64,000 bases of DNA from Saprospiraceae bacterium (GTDB taxonomy: Bacteria; Bacteroidota; Bacteroidia; Chitinophagales; Saprospiraceae): assembly GCA_028280415.1 (NCBI GenBank), contig JANQLV010000054.1, positions 1 through 64,000 on the forward strand, written 5' to 3'. Below the pieces are notes generated by a model that worked only from the letters and a program-made list of their open reading frames with translations, made no database searches and was not told the origin of the DNA. The translations under genes and the position numbers were made by a program. Positions within the stretch are counted from its first letter, which is position 1, and each line of letters opens with the position of its first letter. Shown here piece by piece: positions 26,949-34,713 of this stretch.

Positions 26949-28958
26949 ATGGAATGGAAGTTTATCATATTTTTTTCAATGTGTTTTTGGTATCAAAGTC
27001 AGGCAATCTCTAAAGTCGATAGCTTGAAATTGCTATTAAATGATAGTGATAAGGAGAAGAAGGCCGTGATTTTGAATGAACTGAGTTGGGAGCTGAAATT
27101 TTCAAATCCTGCTTTGGCTGATGAATATGGACAAGCTGCATTCAAAATTGCAAATGAAATCGAAGACAGGCCCCAGGAAGCGAAAGCTTTGTATCAACTG
27201 GGCGTCATTCATTCTATCACAAGTGAATATCAATTGTCTAATGACTATGCGGAACGCGCTATCAAAATCTATCAGACATTCGATGATGCATCCGGGATTG
27301 GCAGATGTATAAATCTTCAAGGGATTAATGAACAAAGTAGAGGCAATTATGAGCTGGCTCTATCGCATTATGATAAAGCATTGGAAGTTTTTGAACTCTT
27401 AGGCAACGCTGCTTATTGTTTGAAAATCAAAGGTAACATTGGCAATGTAAACTATTTGAGAGGGAATTATGAAGCGGCAATTCAAGCTTATGAAGACTTA
27501 GTTGATTTTGGCAGAAAAAATAGAGATACAGTGACTTTGGCGGATAATTTGGCTAACCTGGGAAGATGCCTGAACTCGGTTGGTAGCTATGACAAAGCTT
27601 TACCTGTTTTTTTTGAAGCAGTCGAATTATTTAAAAAAACGAATAACAAGCATGGACTTGCTAATGTCTGTAATGATTTAGGCATCTTATTCTATACCGT
27701 TCAAATGTATCCCGAATCCTTAGCCAAATACCGCGAATCTCTGGAATTGTTCCATCAAATTGGTAATGGGCTGCAAATCAGTTCCGGTTATAATAATATT
27801 GGAATGGTTTACAGCATTTTAGAAAACTATGATTCGGCATTGTTTTATTTTGAAAAAGGGCTGCAGTTGTATGAAGAAAATGATATCAAGCGAAAAGGAG
27901 AGCTATTGAATAATATTGGAGAGATAAAATACAAGAAAGGAGAGAAGACAGCAGCGAAAGCTCTTTTTGAAAAAGCATTAACTATAAATACCGAACTGGG
28001 AAACAAGAATGGTATAGCGCTTCACAAGGCCTGGTTGGGGCTAGTTGCACAAGATGATTCAGCATATACGAAATCAGAACAATTGCTGTTGGAAGCTTAT
28101 GAGGAATGGTCGAAACTGGGAAACAAAAATGGATTATTGACCGCTACAAAGCGTTTAGCTAATTTCTATGAGGTGACAGGTGAGTACAAAACTGCACTAA
28201 AATTCACGGCCGAAAAAGAGCTGTTGGAGGATAGTATTTTTAATAATCAACAGAAGATTGAGTTGATGAGGATTATGATAAGGCAACAATTAAAGGAGAA
28301 AGAACAAGCACTGAAATCATTGGAAAGCGACCAACTGAAATTTGAGCGATTAAGCATTCGAAAATTATCTGCCTGGCAAACTATATCTTTGATTGTTTTC
28401 ATTTTCTTAGGGATTTTATCTTTTAGTTGGTTTCGAATCAGCAAATCACGCAAAAAGTTGCAGGCCAAACTTAAAGTACAGGATCAAGATTTAAAATCTT
28501 TAGAAACAGAGAAAGAAGGTCTGGCTTCTGCATTAGAAAAGAAAAATCAGGAGGTCGTTTTTTTATCTTTATCAACCATTCAAAAAGATAATTTCGTCAA
28601 GCAGTTTTCTAAAAAACTTAAAGAAGTCACTAATCAATATCCTCAGCATAAATCCTTACAAAAGCTATCTAGTTTATTATATTTCAATCAGGTACAACAA
28701 CAGGATTGGGCAAGGTTTAAAGCAGCCTTTGAGCAAATTTCACCGGGCTTTTTTGATAAGCTATTTCAGCTTTGTCCAAATTTATCCAATAAGGAACTGA
28801 GACATTGCGCTATGATTCGATTGAAGTTTTCTTCAAAAGATATTGCAGAAATTTTGGGCATTTCTGTAGCAAGCGTTCATAAGGCTCGTTATAGATTGCG
28901 CAAACAACTGGAACTAAATCGCGATCAGAACCTTGAAACCTTCCTGGCTTCAATTTAG
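26949..28958 (+). CDS. TPR-transmembrane-HTH sensor regulator
   Basis: A 669-aa protein. A hydrophobic start (IIFFSMCFWYQSQAISK) is a likely signal peptide. About eight tetratricopeptide repeats follow (residues 60-430; for example GNYELALSHYDKALEVFELL). Next come a charged coiled coil, one membrane helix near 474-495 (TISLIVFIFLGILSFSWF), a second coiled coil, and a C-terminal helix-turn-helix (ELRHCAMIRLKFSSKDIAEI then SVASVHKARYRLRKQL). This layout is common in Bacteroidota and probably couples a periplasmic protein-protein interaction to DNA binding. Targets are unknown; the NHL-repeat gene downstream is a neighbour on the same strand. Confidence 0.85.
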   Translation: MEWKFIIFFSMCFWYQSQAISKVDSLKLLLNDSDKEKKAVILNELSWELKFSNPALADEYGQAAFKIANEIEDRPQEAKALYQLGVIHSITSEYQLSNDYAERAIKIYQTFDDASGIGRCINLQGINEQSRGNYELALSHYDKALEVFELLGNAAYCLKIKGNIGNVNYLRGNYEAAIQAYEDLVDFGRKNRDTVTLADNLANLGRCLNSVGSYDKALPVFFEAVELFKKTNNKHGLANVCNDLGILFYTVQMYPESLAKYRESLELFHQIGNGLQISSGYNNIGMVYSILENYDSALFYFEKGLQLYEENDIKRKGELLNNIGEIKYKKGEKTAAKALFEKALTINTELGNKNGIALHKAWLGLVAQDDSAYTKSEQLLLEAYEEWSKLGNKNGLLTATKRLANFYEVTGEYKTALKFTAEKELLEDSIFNNQQKIELMRIMIRQQLKEKEQALKSLESDQLKFERLSIRKLSAWQTISLIVFIFLGILSFSWFRISKSRKKLQAKLKVQDQDLKSLETEKEGLASALEKKNQEVVFLSLSTIQKDNFVKQFSKKLKEVTNQYPQHKSLQKLSSLLYFNQVQQQDWARFKAAFEQISPGFFDKLFQLCPNLSNKELRHCAMIRLKFSSKDIAEILGISVASVHKARYRLRKQLELNRDQNLETFLASI

Positions 28959-29150
28959 TACTTGTCCAGATTGTTGTATGTTTAATTAGCTGTAAATCAG
29001 TTTATTATAAATAAATCGACAAAAATGTCCAGTATTGTAATAAGAGCCGTTTTTAGCAAAAAATAAATTGTCCAATATATATCTAAATCGCAATCGGTAT
29101 AGACAAGTAAGGATATTGATAGATTTGAATTTTTACCAAAATCAAATCAA

Positions 29151-30638
29151 ATGTCTGGATTGTTCAAGCTTTTTACATTTACCCTTTACATTTTATTTTT
29201 CACATCTGCTTCCCTAATTGGTCAACCTATATTTAATGCTAGTGTTGGTTCGAATGGCTCCGGGAATGGACAATTTAATCAAGCCAATGGCATTGCGATT
29301 AATCCTACGAATGGCAATATCTATGTAGCGGACCGCAATAATGAGCGGGTTCAAATTTTTAATAGTGCAGGAGTCTATCAGTCTCAATTTGGTTCTGTAG
29401 GAAGCGGAGATGGCCAATTCGCTTCCAACAATGGCTGCGTGGCTTTGGCAATAGACGCTTCGGGCGATGTTTGGGTAGTAGATAGGGGGAATCATCGCGT
29501 TCAACAATTTAATAGCGCGGGCGTCTATCAGTCTCAGTTTGGTTCGAATGGCTCCGGGAATGGACAATTTGATCAAGCCAATGGCATCGCCATTAGCTCT
29601 ACGAATGGCAATATCTATGTAGCGGACCGCAATAATGAGCGGGTTCAAATTTTTAATAGTGCAGGAGTTTATCAGTCTCAATTTGGTTCGGTTGGCTCCG
29701 GGGATGGACAATTTGCTTCCAATAATGGTTGTGTGGATATAGCAATAGACGCTTCGGGCAATGTTTGGGTAGTAGATAGAGCAAATCATCGCGTTCAGCA
29801 ATTTAATAGCGCGGGCGTCTATCAGTCTCAGTTTGGTTCGAATGGCTCCGGGAATGGACAATTTGATCAAGCTAATGGCATTGCTATTCATCCTACTAAT
29901 GGCAATATCTACGTAGCTGATCGTAACAATGAGCGCGTCCAGATCTTTAATAGTGCAGGAGTCTATCAATCCCAATTTGGTTCGGTCGGCTCGGGGGATG
30001 GACAATTCGCTTCCAACAATGGCTGTATAGACATAGCCTTTGCCTCTGGTACGCTGTTCTGGGTAGTGGATAGAGGAAATCATAGGATCCAGCAATTTTT
30101 TGATGCTTCTTTACCCATAGAATTGATGTACTTTGATGCTTTCGCTAAAGAAAGTGTAGTGTATATCGAATGGCAGACAGGCTCTGAACAAAACAATCAC
30201 TTTTTTGAAGTAGAACGATTGAATCATACTTTATCATGGGAGGTATTAGAACGAATAGAAGGCTCTGGGAACTCTTCTGATATCAAAAACTATCAAACTG
30301 TTGACCCCATTGCGCAGGCCGGTATATATTACTATCGATTGAAGCAAGTTGATTTTGATGGTCGTTCTTCCTACTCTGAGATAAAACAGGTAGAAATTCA
30401 AGCAAAAGGAACAAGTCTGGAGGTTTTCCCTAATCCTGCCAATGATTATTTACAAATTAAATTTGATCGACCCTCAAGCGGACAGTGGCTTATTATATAT
30501 GATTATAGTGGAAAAATGGTTTTTCAAAAACATATAGAACAGGGGATGACCTTAGATGAAATACAAATTAAAGATTTAGTTAAAGGAATGTACTGTATTA
30601 AATTCGGAGAATTTGGAGCCCTGTTTATTAAAGAGTAA
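29151..30638 (+). CDS. Secreted NHL-repeat protein with T9SS sorting domain
   Basis: A 495-aa protein with a signal peptide (FTLYILFFTSASLIGQ), six NHL-type blades in three nearly identical double units, and a C-terminal region with a sorting tail (LEVFPNPANDYLQIKFD, ending KGMYCIKFGEFGALFIKE). Blades read GNIYVADRNNERVQIFNSAG and VWVVDRGNHRVQQFNSAG. Six blades would close one beta-propeller. A spacer domain (about 325-410) has the fibronectin-like text IEWQTGSEQNNHFFEVERL, common before T9SS tails. It should be displayed on the cell surface. Near identity of the repeats at DNA level suggests recent duplication or gene conversion. Long minus-strand frames here are shadows of the repeats. Confidence 0.92.
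   Translation: MSGLFKLFTFTLYILFFTSASLIGQPIFNASVGSNGSGNGQFNQANGIAINPTNGNIYVADRNNERVQIFNSAGVYQSQFGSVGSGDGQFASNNGCVALAIDASGDVWVVDRGNHRVQQFNSAGVYQSQFGSNGSGNGQFDQANGIAISSTNGNIYVADRNNERVQIFNSAGVYQSQFGSVGSGDGQFASNNGCVDIAIDASGNVWVVDRANHRVQQFNSAGVYQSQFGSNGSGNGQFDQANGIAIHPTNGNIYVADRNNERVQIFNSAGVYQSQFGSVGSGDGQFASNNGCIDIAFASGTLFWVVDRGNHRIQQFFDASLPIELMYFDAFAKESVVYIEWQTGSEQNNHFFEVERLNHTLSWEVLERIEGSGNSSDIKNYQTVDPIAQAGIYYYRLKQVDFDGRSSYSEIKQVEIQAKGTSLEVFPNPANDYLQIKFDRPSSGQWLIIYDYSGKMVFQKHIEQGMTLDEIQIKDLVKGMYCIKFGEFGALFIKE
29247..30095 (+). repeat. 294-bp tandem repeat, three copies, inside the NHL gene
   Basis: The string GGTTCGAATGGCTCCGGGAA begins at 29247, 29541 and 29835, exactly 294 bases apart. Each unit codes for 98 residues, i.e. 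two NHL blades. The first two units differ at few positions; the third diverges towards its end (about 30030 on). Confidence 0.9.
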
Positions 30639-30735
30639 TATCATTAAATATTTTTCTTATTTCCTAACACTACTAAGTATAGTCGTATTTAAGAATTGTA
30701 TCTCGGTACAAGGTATACGAAGTGCTGAAATAATA

Positions 30736-31008
30736 AAGTCATCCGGAGATTAAAAACTTACTATCCGTGTAAATGTTTATCGAGCAGGAGAATCGAAGGA
30801 TAGTATTTTGGTAACATGGGGAGATGGTCAAGGATAATTTTTGCAATTAGGCGCAAGCTCAGTTCATTTCTCTGGTTATAGGGTAGATGCTGATGGTGGA
30901 AGTCCTGTTTATGATAGTTCAGGTTATATAGTCGTAGGCTTTGAGGATGAGTTTTTAGTAGATGGAGTTGTCAAGTCAATATCGAAAATTCGTGGCAGAA
31001 AGGAATAA
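30736..31008 (+). pseudogene. Degenerate gene fragment of unknown family
   Basis: One frame reads coding-like sequence through two stops. After an early stop comes LTIRVNVYRAGESKDSILVT, then WGDGQG and a second stop, then FLQLGASSVHFSGYRVDADG continuing to KIRGRKE and a final TAA at 31006-31008. The composition is that of a soluble beta-rich domain. No start codon was found. It may be the remains of a secreted or PKD-like domain protein; the family is not recognised. A further 49-codon frame at 31011-31160 has no support. Confidence 0.4.
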
Positions 31009-31251
31009 GTATGTATGACGCAGTATATATAAGTATAAGCATTCTTTATTATGTTGTGGCTGTGGCAGCTTGGGCAGAGTATCATCATTTTTTCGTTTTG
31101 TCACTTAAACATAACGACTTTTTCAAGTTGCCCGCTTTTACTACTTTACCCATACATTAATTACACCGCCAAATCAATTAATACAGCTATGCTAAAAGCA
31201 TATAATCTACTTTTGTATTAATATCTTTTTCGTATTTTAACAACAAAAAAC

Positions 31252-31809
31252 ATGTCCAAAAGAACGAACCGAATAGCTATATTTATTGATTTTGATAATT
31301 TTACGTCTGGTTATTATAGAAGATTTAAAAAAAGGAGAATTGATTTTGAAGATTGGAAAATACTAAACGAAAAATTAATTAATAGATACCGTGTGCTTTT
31401 TCCTTTTAAAGAAATAATTGATCATATTGGAACCTGGATTTCGATTGGAGTTTCGGAGTCGCCTAGTGAAAAAGAAAAAGAATTTCGTAAACGTATTCAT
31501 CAAATCGATTGTATCAATAAATTCAATGTGAAATATGGTTATAGAAATACTAAAGGAAAGGAAAAAGGAGCTGATACAGAAATAATTTGCCAGATGCTTG
31601 AATACGCTATTCTTGATCAATATGATAATGCTATCCTCCTAAGTGATGATGGCGACTTTATTCCTGCCGTACATAGAGTACAAGACAGGTACGGAAAAAG
31701 AGTGATTCAGGCAGGCTTTGAAAAAGTTTCCAGATTAAGAGGTGCTTGTTATGGAAATATCAAATTAGAAAATGCGAATACTTCTTTTGATTTTAATAAC
31801 GAACAATAA
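31252..31809 (+). CDS. NYN-domain ribonuclease-like protein (LabA/DUF88)
   Basis: A 185-aa NYN (PIN-like) protein. The acidic residues expected for metal-dependent RNA cleavage are present: Asp in IAIFIDFDN near the N-terminus, Asp in GADTEIICQM, and the SDDGDF motif in AILLSDDGDFIPAVHRVQ. Members of the family cleave or bind RNA and often sit in defence or regulatory contexts. The protein has no membrane segment, so it should be cytoplasmic. It stands alone between the pseudogene and a long gene-free gap. Its location between two defence loci is suggestive but proves nothing. Confidence 0.88.
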   Translation: MSKRTNRIAIFIDFDNFTSGYYRRFKKRRIDFEDWKILNEKLINRYRVLFPFKEIIDHIGTWISIGVSESPSEKEKEFRKRIHQIDCINKFNVKYGYRNTKGKEKGADTEIICQMLEYAILDQYDNAILLSDDGDFIPAVHRVQDRYGKRVIQAGFEKVSRLRGACYGNIKLENANTSFDFNNEQ

Positions 31810-32325
31810 AAAATAACTCTAGAATGTTATGTTCGTCGGAAAATTGTATAATACTATCTAATAAATGAGGTAGTTGAGAAAGAAAAAAACAAATTACCTG
31901 TGTAATGCAATAATAATCAATTATTAAAAAGAAATGTACAGTATATCAATACTTCGATACATTTACTTCTTTTCAAATTAATTCCACAATAAAAGTCTGG
32001 ACCTGTTTAGGTGAATCGTAGGTTTTTTATCATTTTTTGAATAAAATGGCATCTGCGTTAATATTCAGGTTAAAACGCCTTATTTCCACGAAATATGTTG
32101 GTGGAATTTATGTAAAGGCTAAACCCTGTGCACTACAAAGGTAGGGCGCAGGGAAGACTTCACCATTTGTACTTCTAATGATTTTTCAAAAAGAAGTAAC
32201 GAAGAAATTTACATGATACGGTTAGATATAATTCCTGGGTACTGTATAACATTACTCATTAGCTCGAATTTTTATTTTCTAACCAGTTTGATTAGAATTT
32301 TCTAGTCGAGCGCAACTTTTTTATC
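31810..32325. other. Gene-free interval upstream of the leader peptide gene
   Basis: This A+T-rich gap of 516 bases shows no convincing gene on either strand. It should contain the promoter of the short peptide gene at 32326. Confidence 0.45.
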
Positions 32326-32469
32326 ATGTGTAAAAACAAGGAGTCTAAATTAGACGAATTTTCAAAATTTCAGTTAACAGTAAAACAATTAGCCAGTTTG
32401 AAAGGAGGAAGTGATACTTCTTCCGATGATAAGACTTACATTATTATTGTAGAAGAAATTTTTGATTAA
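32326..32469 (+). CDS. Gly-Gly leader peptide (bacteriocin/RiPP precursor-like), 47 aa
   Basis: An ATG-initiated 47-residue frame begins MCKNKESKLDEFSKFQLTVK and continues QLASLKGGSD. The arrangement of Leu/Phe-rich amphipathic helix, then L-x-x-L-K-G-G, resembles the double-glycine leaders of Bacteroidota natural-product precursors (TIGR04149-like). Cleavage after Gly-Gly would release an acidic, Ser/Thr-rich 19-residue core ending in Asp. The core has no Cys, so a lanthipeptide is unlikely. No modification enzyme or C39-type transporter is encoded nearby, so the maturation machinery would be elsewhere. Length, leader pattern and ATG support it; function is inference. Confidence 0.5.
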   Translation: MCKNKESKLDEFSKFQLTVKQLASLKGGSDTSSDDKTYIIIVEEIFD

Positions 32470-32497
32470 TAGATTTGTCCTTGCTTATTAAGTAATA

Positions 32498-33934
32498 CTA
32501 GAGCTGCTCCAGATCACTGACTTTCTGGAGTAGCCAGTTTTTAGCAATCAAAGGGCTCGTATTTTTAATACGCTCTCTGATTCGATCGATGGAATGGCTA
32601 TTCTTTTTTACACAATTATCTATGATAAGTTTTGTGATTTTTAAAAAATTAGAAAAGCCTGATAATTGATCTGTTTTTGCCCGGCGATTCACATATTGCT
32701 CCATTCGGTGGATGAAGTTTTTTGTAAATTTTAAATTTTTGGAATCTTCAAAAACTAATTCTATATAAGCTTTTACGCTAATAAATCTAAACCTGAGTCC
32801 AAAAGCAGATTTTCGGAAGCTATAAGGCAAGAGCAGCTCTATAACCTCTCCGTAATTACCTAAATCATAATGGACTGTTGCATATGCTAAGGCTTCGACT
32901 TGTTCTTTTTCATTTTCAGGAAGGTAATTTTTATAATTTTTAATAAAATCGGTCGCCCAACTTGTTTTATTATTTCTTGATGCAGTAGTGACGATGTTTA
33001 AAAAGTCGAAACTTACCAGTCGATTATTGTATAATAGTATATTTTTCATTAAACCAAACTGATAGAGGTGATGAATTTTTTTTAAATAGGCTGGATGTCC
33101 CGACAGTAATAAAGAATTCATCTGATTAATAATGATCATTAAGATCATTTTTTTATCAAATAAAGAAAACTTTTTGTGATGCATCTTAAAAAGTTTCGTT
33201 GCCAGTTGGATAAGGTCTTCCGAAGGATTGCTATAAAATTTTTCCAGTAAGAGTAAAATGCGTAAGAGAATTTGTTTGTTTTTAGATAGACTTGCAAGAT
33301 ACTGCTCGATATAAGGCTTAAAATAAAAAATTGGTGGTTTTTCTTTTAATACGCGTTGCCTGGAAGCTATTTCAATGGCCAGTTGAAGTTTTGAGAGCGC
33401 AAAGAACTGATTTAAATTACTTAACATATTGATAAGAAATTCTCTGGGCAATTCTTGACGATTGGTCTCGGGAAAATGATAATAAGTTTTTAAAAATAAA
33501 TACTGCTCTAAATAATACATACTATCCTTTGGTGAAATATCTTGCGAACGTTTGATGAGTTTATCAAATTGATGATCGAATTCTCTCTTGAGCGTTCTAC
33601 TGGAGAATGCGTTTAATAATAGCTGTTCTTGTAAAGCTTTGTTTTTTTTTAACTCAACCTGCTTAATATATTCTTGAATCAAATTGGTGAGGTCTAAAAT
33701 CAAATTCCTAAAACTGTTATCTCTATAGTTTTTGTTCGGATAAACCAGGGTATATAGATATTGCTTGGAGATATGTTCTTCTTTGAAATCAGGATAACTA
33801 ACGGAGATGGCTTCGTAAAGCTTAAGTACGCTGGGGTTAGTGTTAAAAAATGGAGAAGCTAAAAAGTCGCCTAATTCTTGTATTTCACTTTTTGTTAGCG
33901 TACTTACTAACCGGATAAGTTTACTTTTGAGCAT
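32498..33934 (-). CDS. Conserved helical hypothetical protein, about 478 aa
   Basis: The frame opens at 33967, but the Met at 33934 gives a more plausible start (MLKSKLIRLVSTLTKSEIQE). The protein is almost wholly alpha-helical, rich in Leu, Lys, Phe and Tyr, with no membrane segment or catalytic motif that I can see. The opening text with LGDFLASPFFNTNPSVLKL, then a Tyr-Pro and a KNYRDNSFRNL segment, is of a type I associate with a large uncharacterised family in Saprospiria. It lies convergent with the leader peptide gene. Helical repeats suggest a scaffold or binding role, unproven. Confidence 0.6.
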   Translation of the reverse strand: MLKSKLIRLVSTLTKSEIQELGDFLASPFFNTNPSVLKLYEAISVSYPDFKEEHISKQYLYTLVYPNKNYRDNSFRNLILDLTNLIQEYIKQVELKKNKALQEQLLLNAFSSRTLKREFDHQFDKLIKRSQDISPKDSMYYLEQYLFLKTYYHFPETNRQELPREFLINMLSNLNQFFALSKLQLAIEIASRQRVLKEKPPIFYFKPYIEQYLASLSKNKQILLRILLLLEKFYSNPSEDLIQLATKLFKMHHKKFSLFDKKMILMIIINQMNSLLLSGHPAYLKKIHHLYQFGLMKNILLYNNRLVSFDFLNIVTTASRNNKTSWATDFIKNYKNYLPENEKEQVEALAYATVHYDLGNYGEVIELLLPYSFRKSAFGLRFRFISVKAYIELVFEDSKNLKFTKNFIHRMEQYVNRRAKTDQLSGFSNFLKITKLIIDNCVKKNSHSIDRIRERIKNTSPLIAKNWLLQKVSDLEQL

Positions 33935-34112
33935 TATTGATATTTTGAAATGACAAAATTTTATCAATTATAATTATAAATAGCTAATTTACAGTTGTTT
34001 AAATACTTATTTGGTCTGTCAAGACTTATTTTTAAAATGACAAAGCTTAATTTATGAAATTAAAATTAATTTGTACATTGAATAATATTATAAATCTTTA
34101 ACCTACCTGAAA

Positions 34113-34697
34113 ATGAATGATTTTTTGAGACATAAGAGGAGTGAGTTGTTGTTTCTGGATACCGAATTTACCGGTTTGCATCAAGGTACGACCTTGATTA
34201 GTATCGGGATAGTAACACAGAACGGTAGCTCTTTTTATGCGGAACTGACGGATTATGCTCAGGAACAAGTTGATCGCTGGATTAAGGAAAATGTGATCAA
34301 AAACTTAACTCTTAGTGAGTTCCCGGCATCTTACTTCGAAATAAAAACGGATAGGCACTGGCGGGTCAAAGGAAATCGAGATTGGGTACGAGAAAAACTC
34401 AGTATTTTTTTATCGCAATTCGATTCGGTTATATTCTGGCTTGATCACTTGGCTTATGATTGGGTTTTATTTTGTCAGTTATTCGGAAATGCGCTCAAAA
34501 TTCCGGAGCAGGTATATTATATCCCCTTCGATTTAGCAACCTTTTTTCAGATCAGGGGAATTGATCCGGATATCAAACGGGCGACTTATATAGCTAAGGA
34601 GCTTTCAAACGGGCAACTTAGTCAAAAGAGACACAATGCTTTATTTGATGCTCACATCATACGATTGTGCTACGAAAAATTGATTAACACAGAGTAA
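34113..34697 (+). CDS. DEDDh 3'-5' exonuclease, first gene of the type III CRISPR operon
   Basis: A 194-aa DEDDh exonuclease of the Rv2179c/RNase T type. Catalytic residues seen: Asp16 and Glu18 in FLDTEFTGL, Asp116 in HLAYDWVLF, and His174 with Asp179 in KRHNALFDAH. The family trims RNA or short nucleotides 3'-5' with two metal ions. It lies 16 bases before CorA and reads into the cmr genes, so it belongs to the CRISPR operon. In CorA-linked type III systems the genes next to corA encode enzymes that degrade the SAM-AMP messenger (NrN phosphodiesterase or a lyase); neither is seen here. This enzyme is a candidate replacement. That role is inference. Confidence 0.85.
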   Translation: MNDFLRHKRSELLFLDTEFTGLHQGTTLISIGIVTQNGSSFYAELTDYAQEQVDRWIKENVIKNLTLSEFPASYFEIKTDRHWRVKGNRDWVREKLSIFLSQFDSVIFWLDHLAYDWVLFCQLFGNALKIPEQVYYIPFDLATFFQIRGIDPDIKRATYIAKELSNGQLSQKRHNALFDAHIIRLCYEKLINTE

Positions 34698-34713
34698 AAA
34701 TAATTATTTAAAA

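Noticed and set aside
29214-30095. A 293-codon minus-strand open frame opposite the NHL gene
   Set aside because: It is the shadow of the repeated coding sequence on the other strand; its protein has low-complexity repeats and no family signature.
31011-31160. A 49-codon frame between the pseudogene and the NYN gene
   Set aside because: Starts with a possible membrane segment but has no further support.
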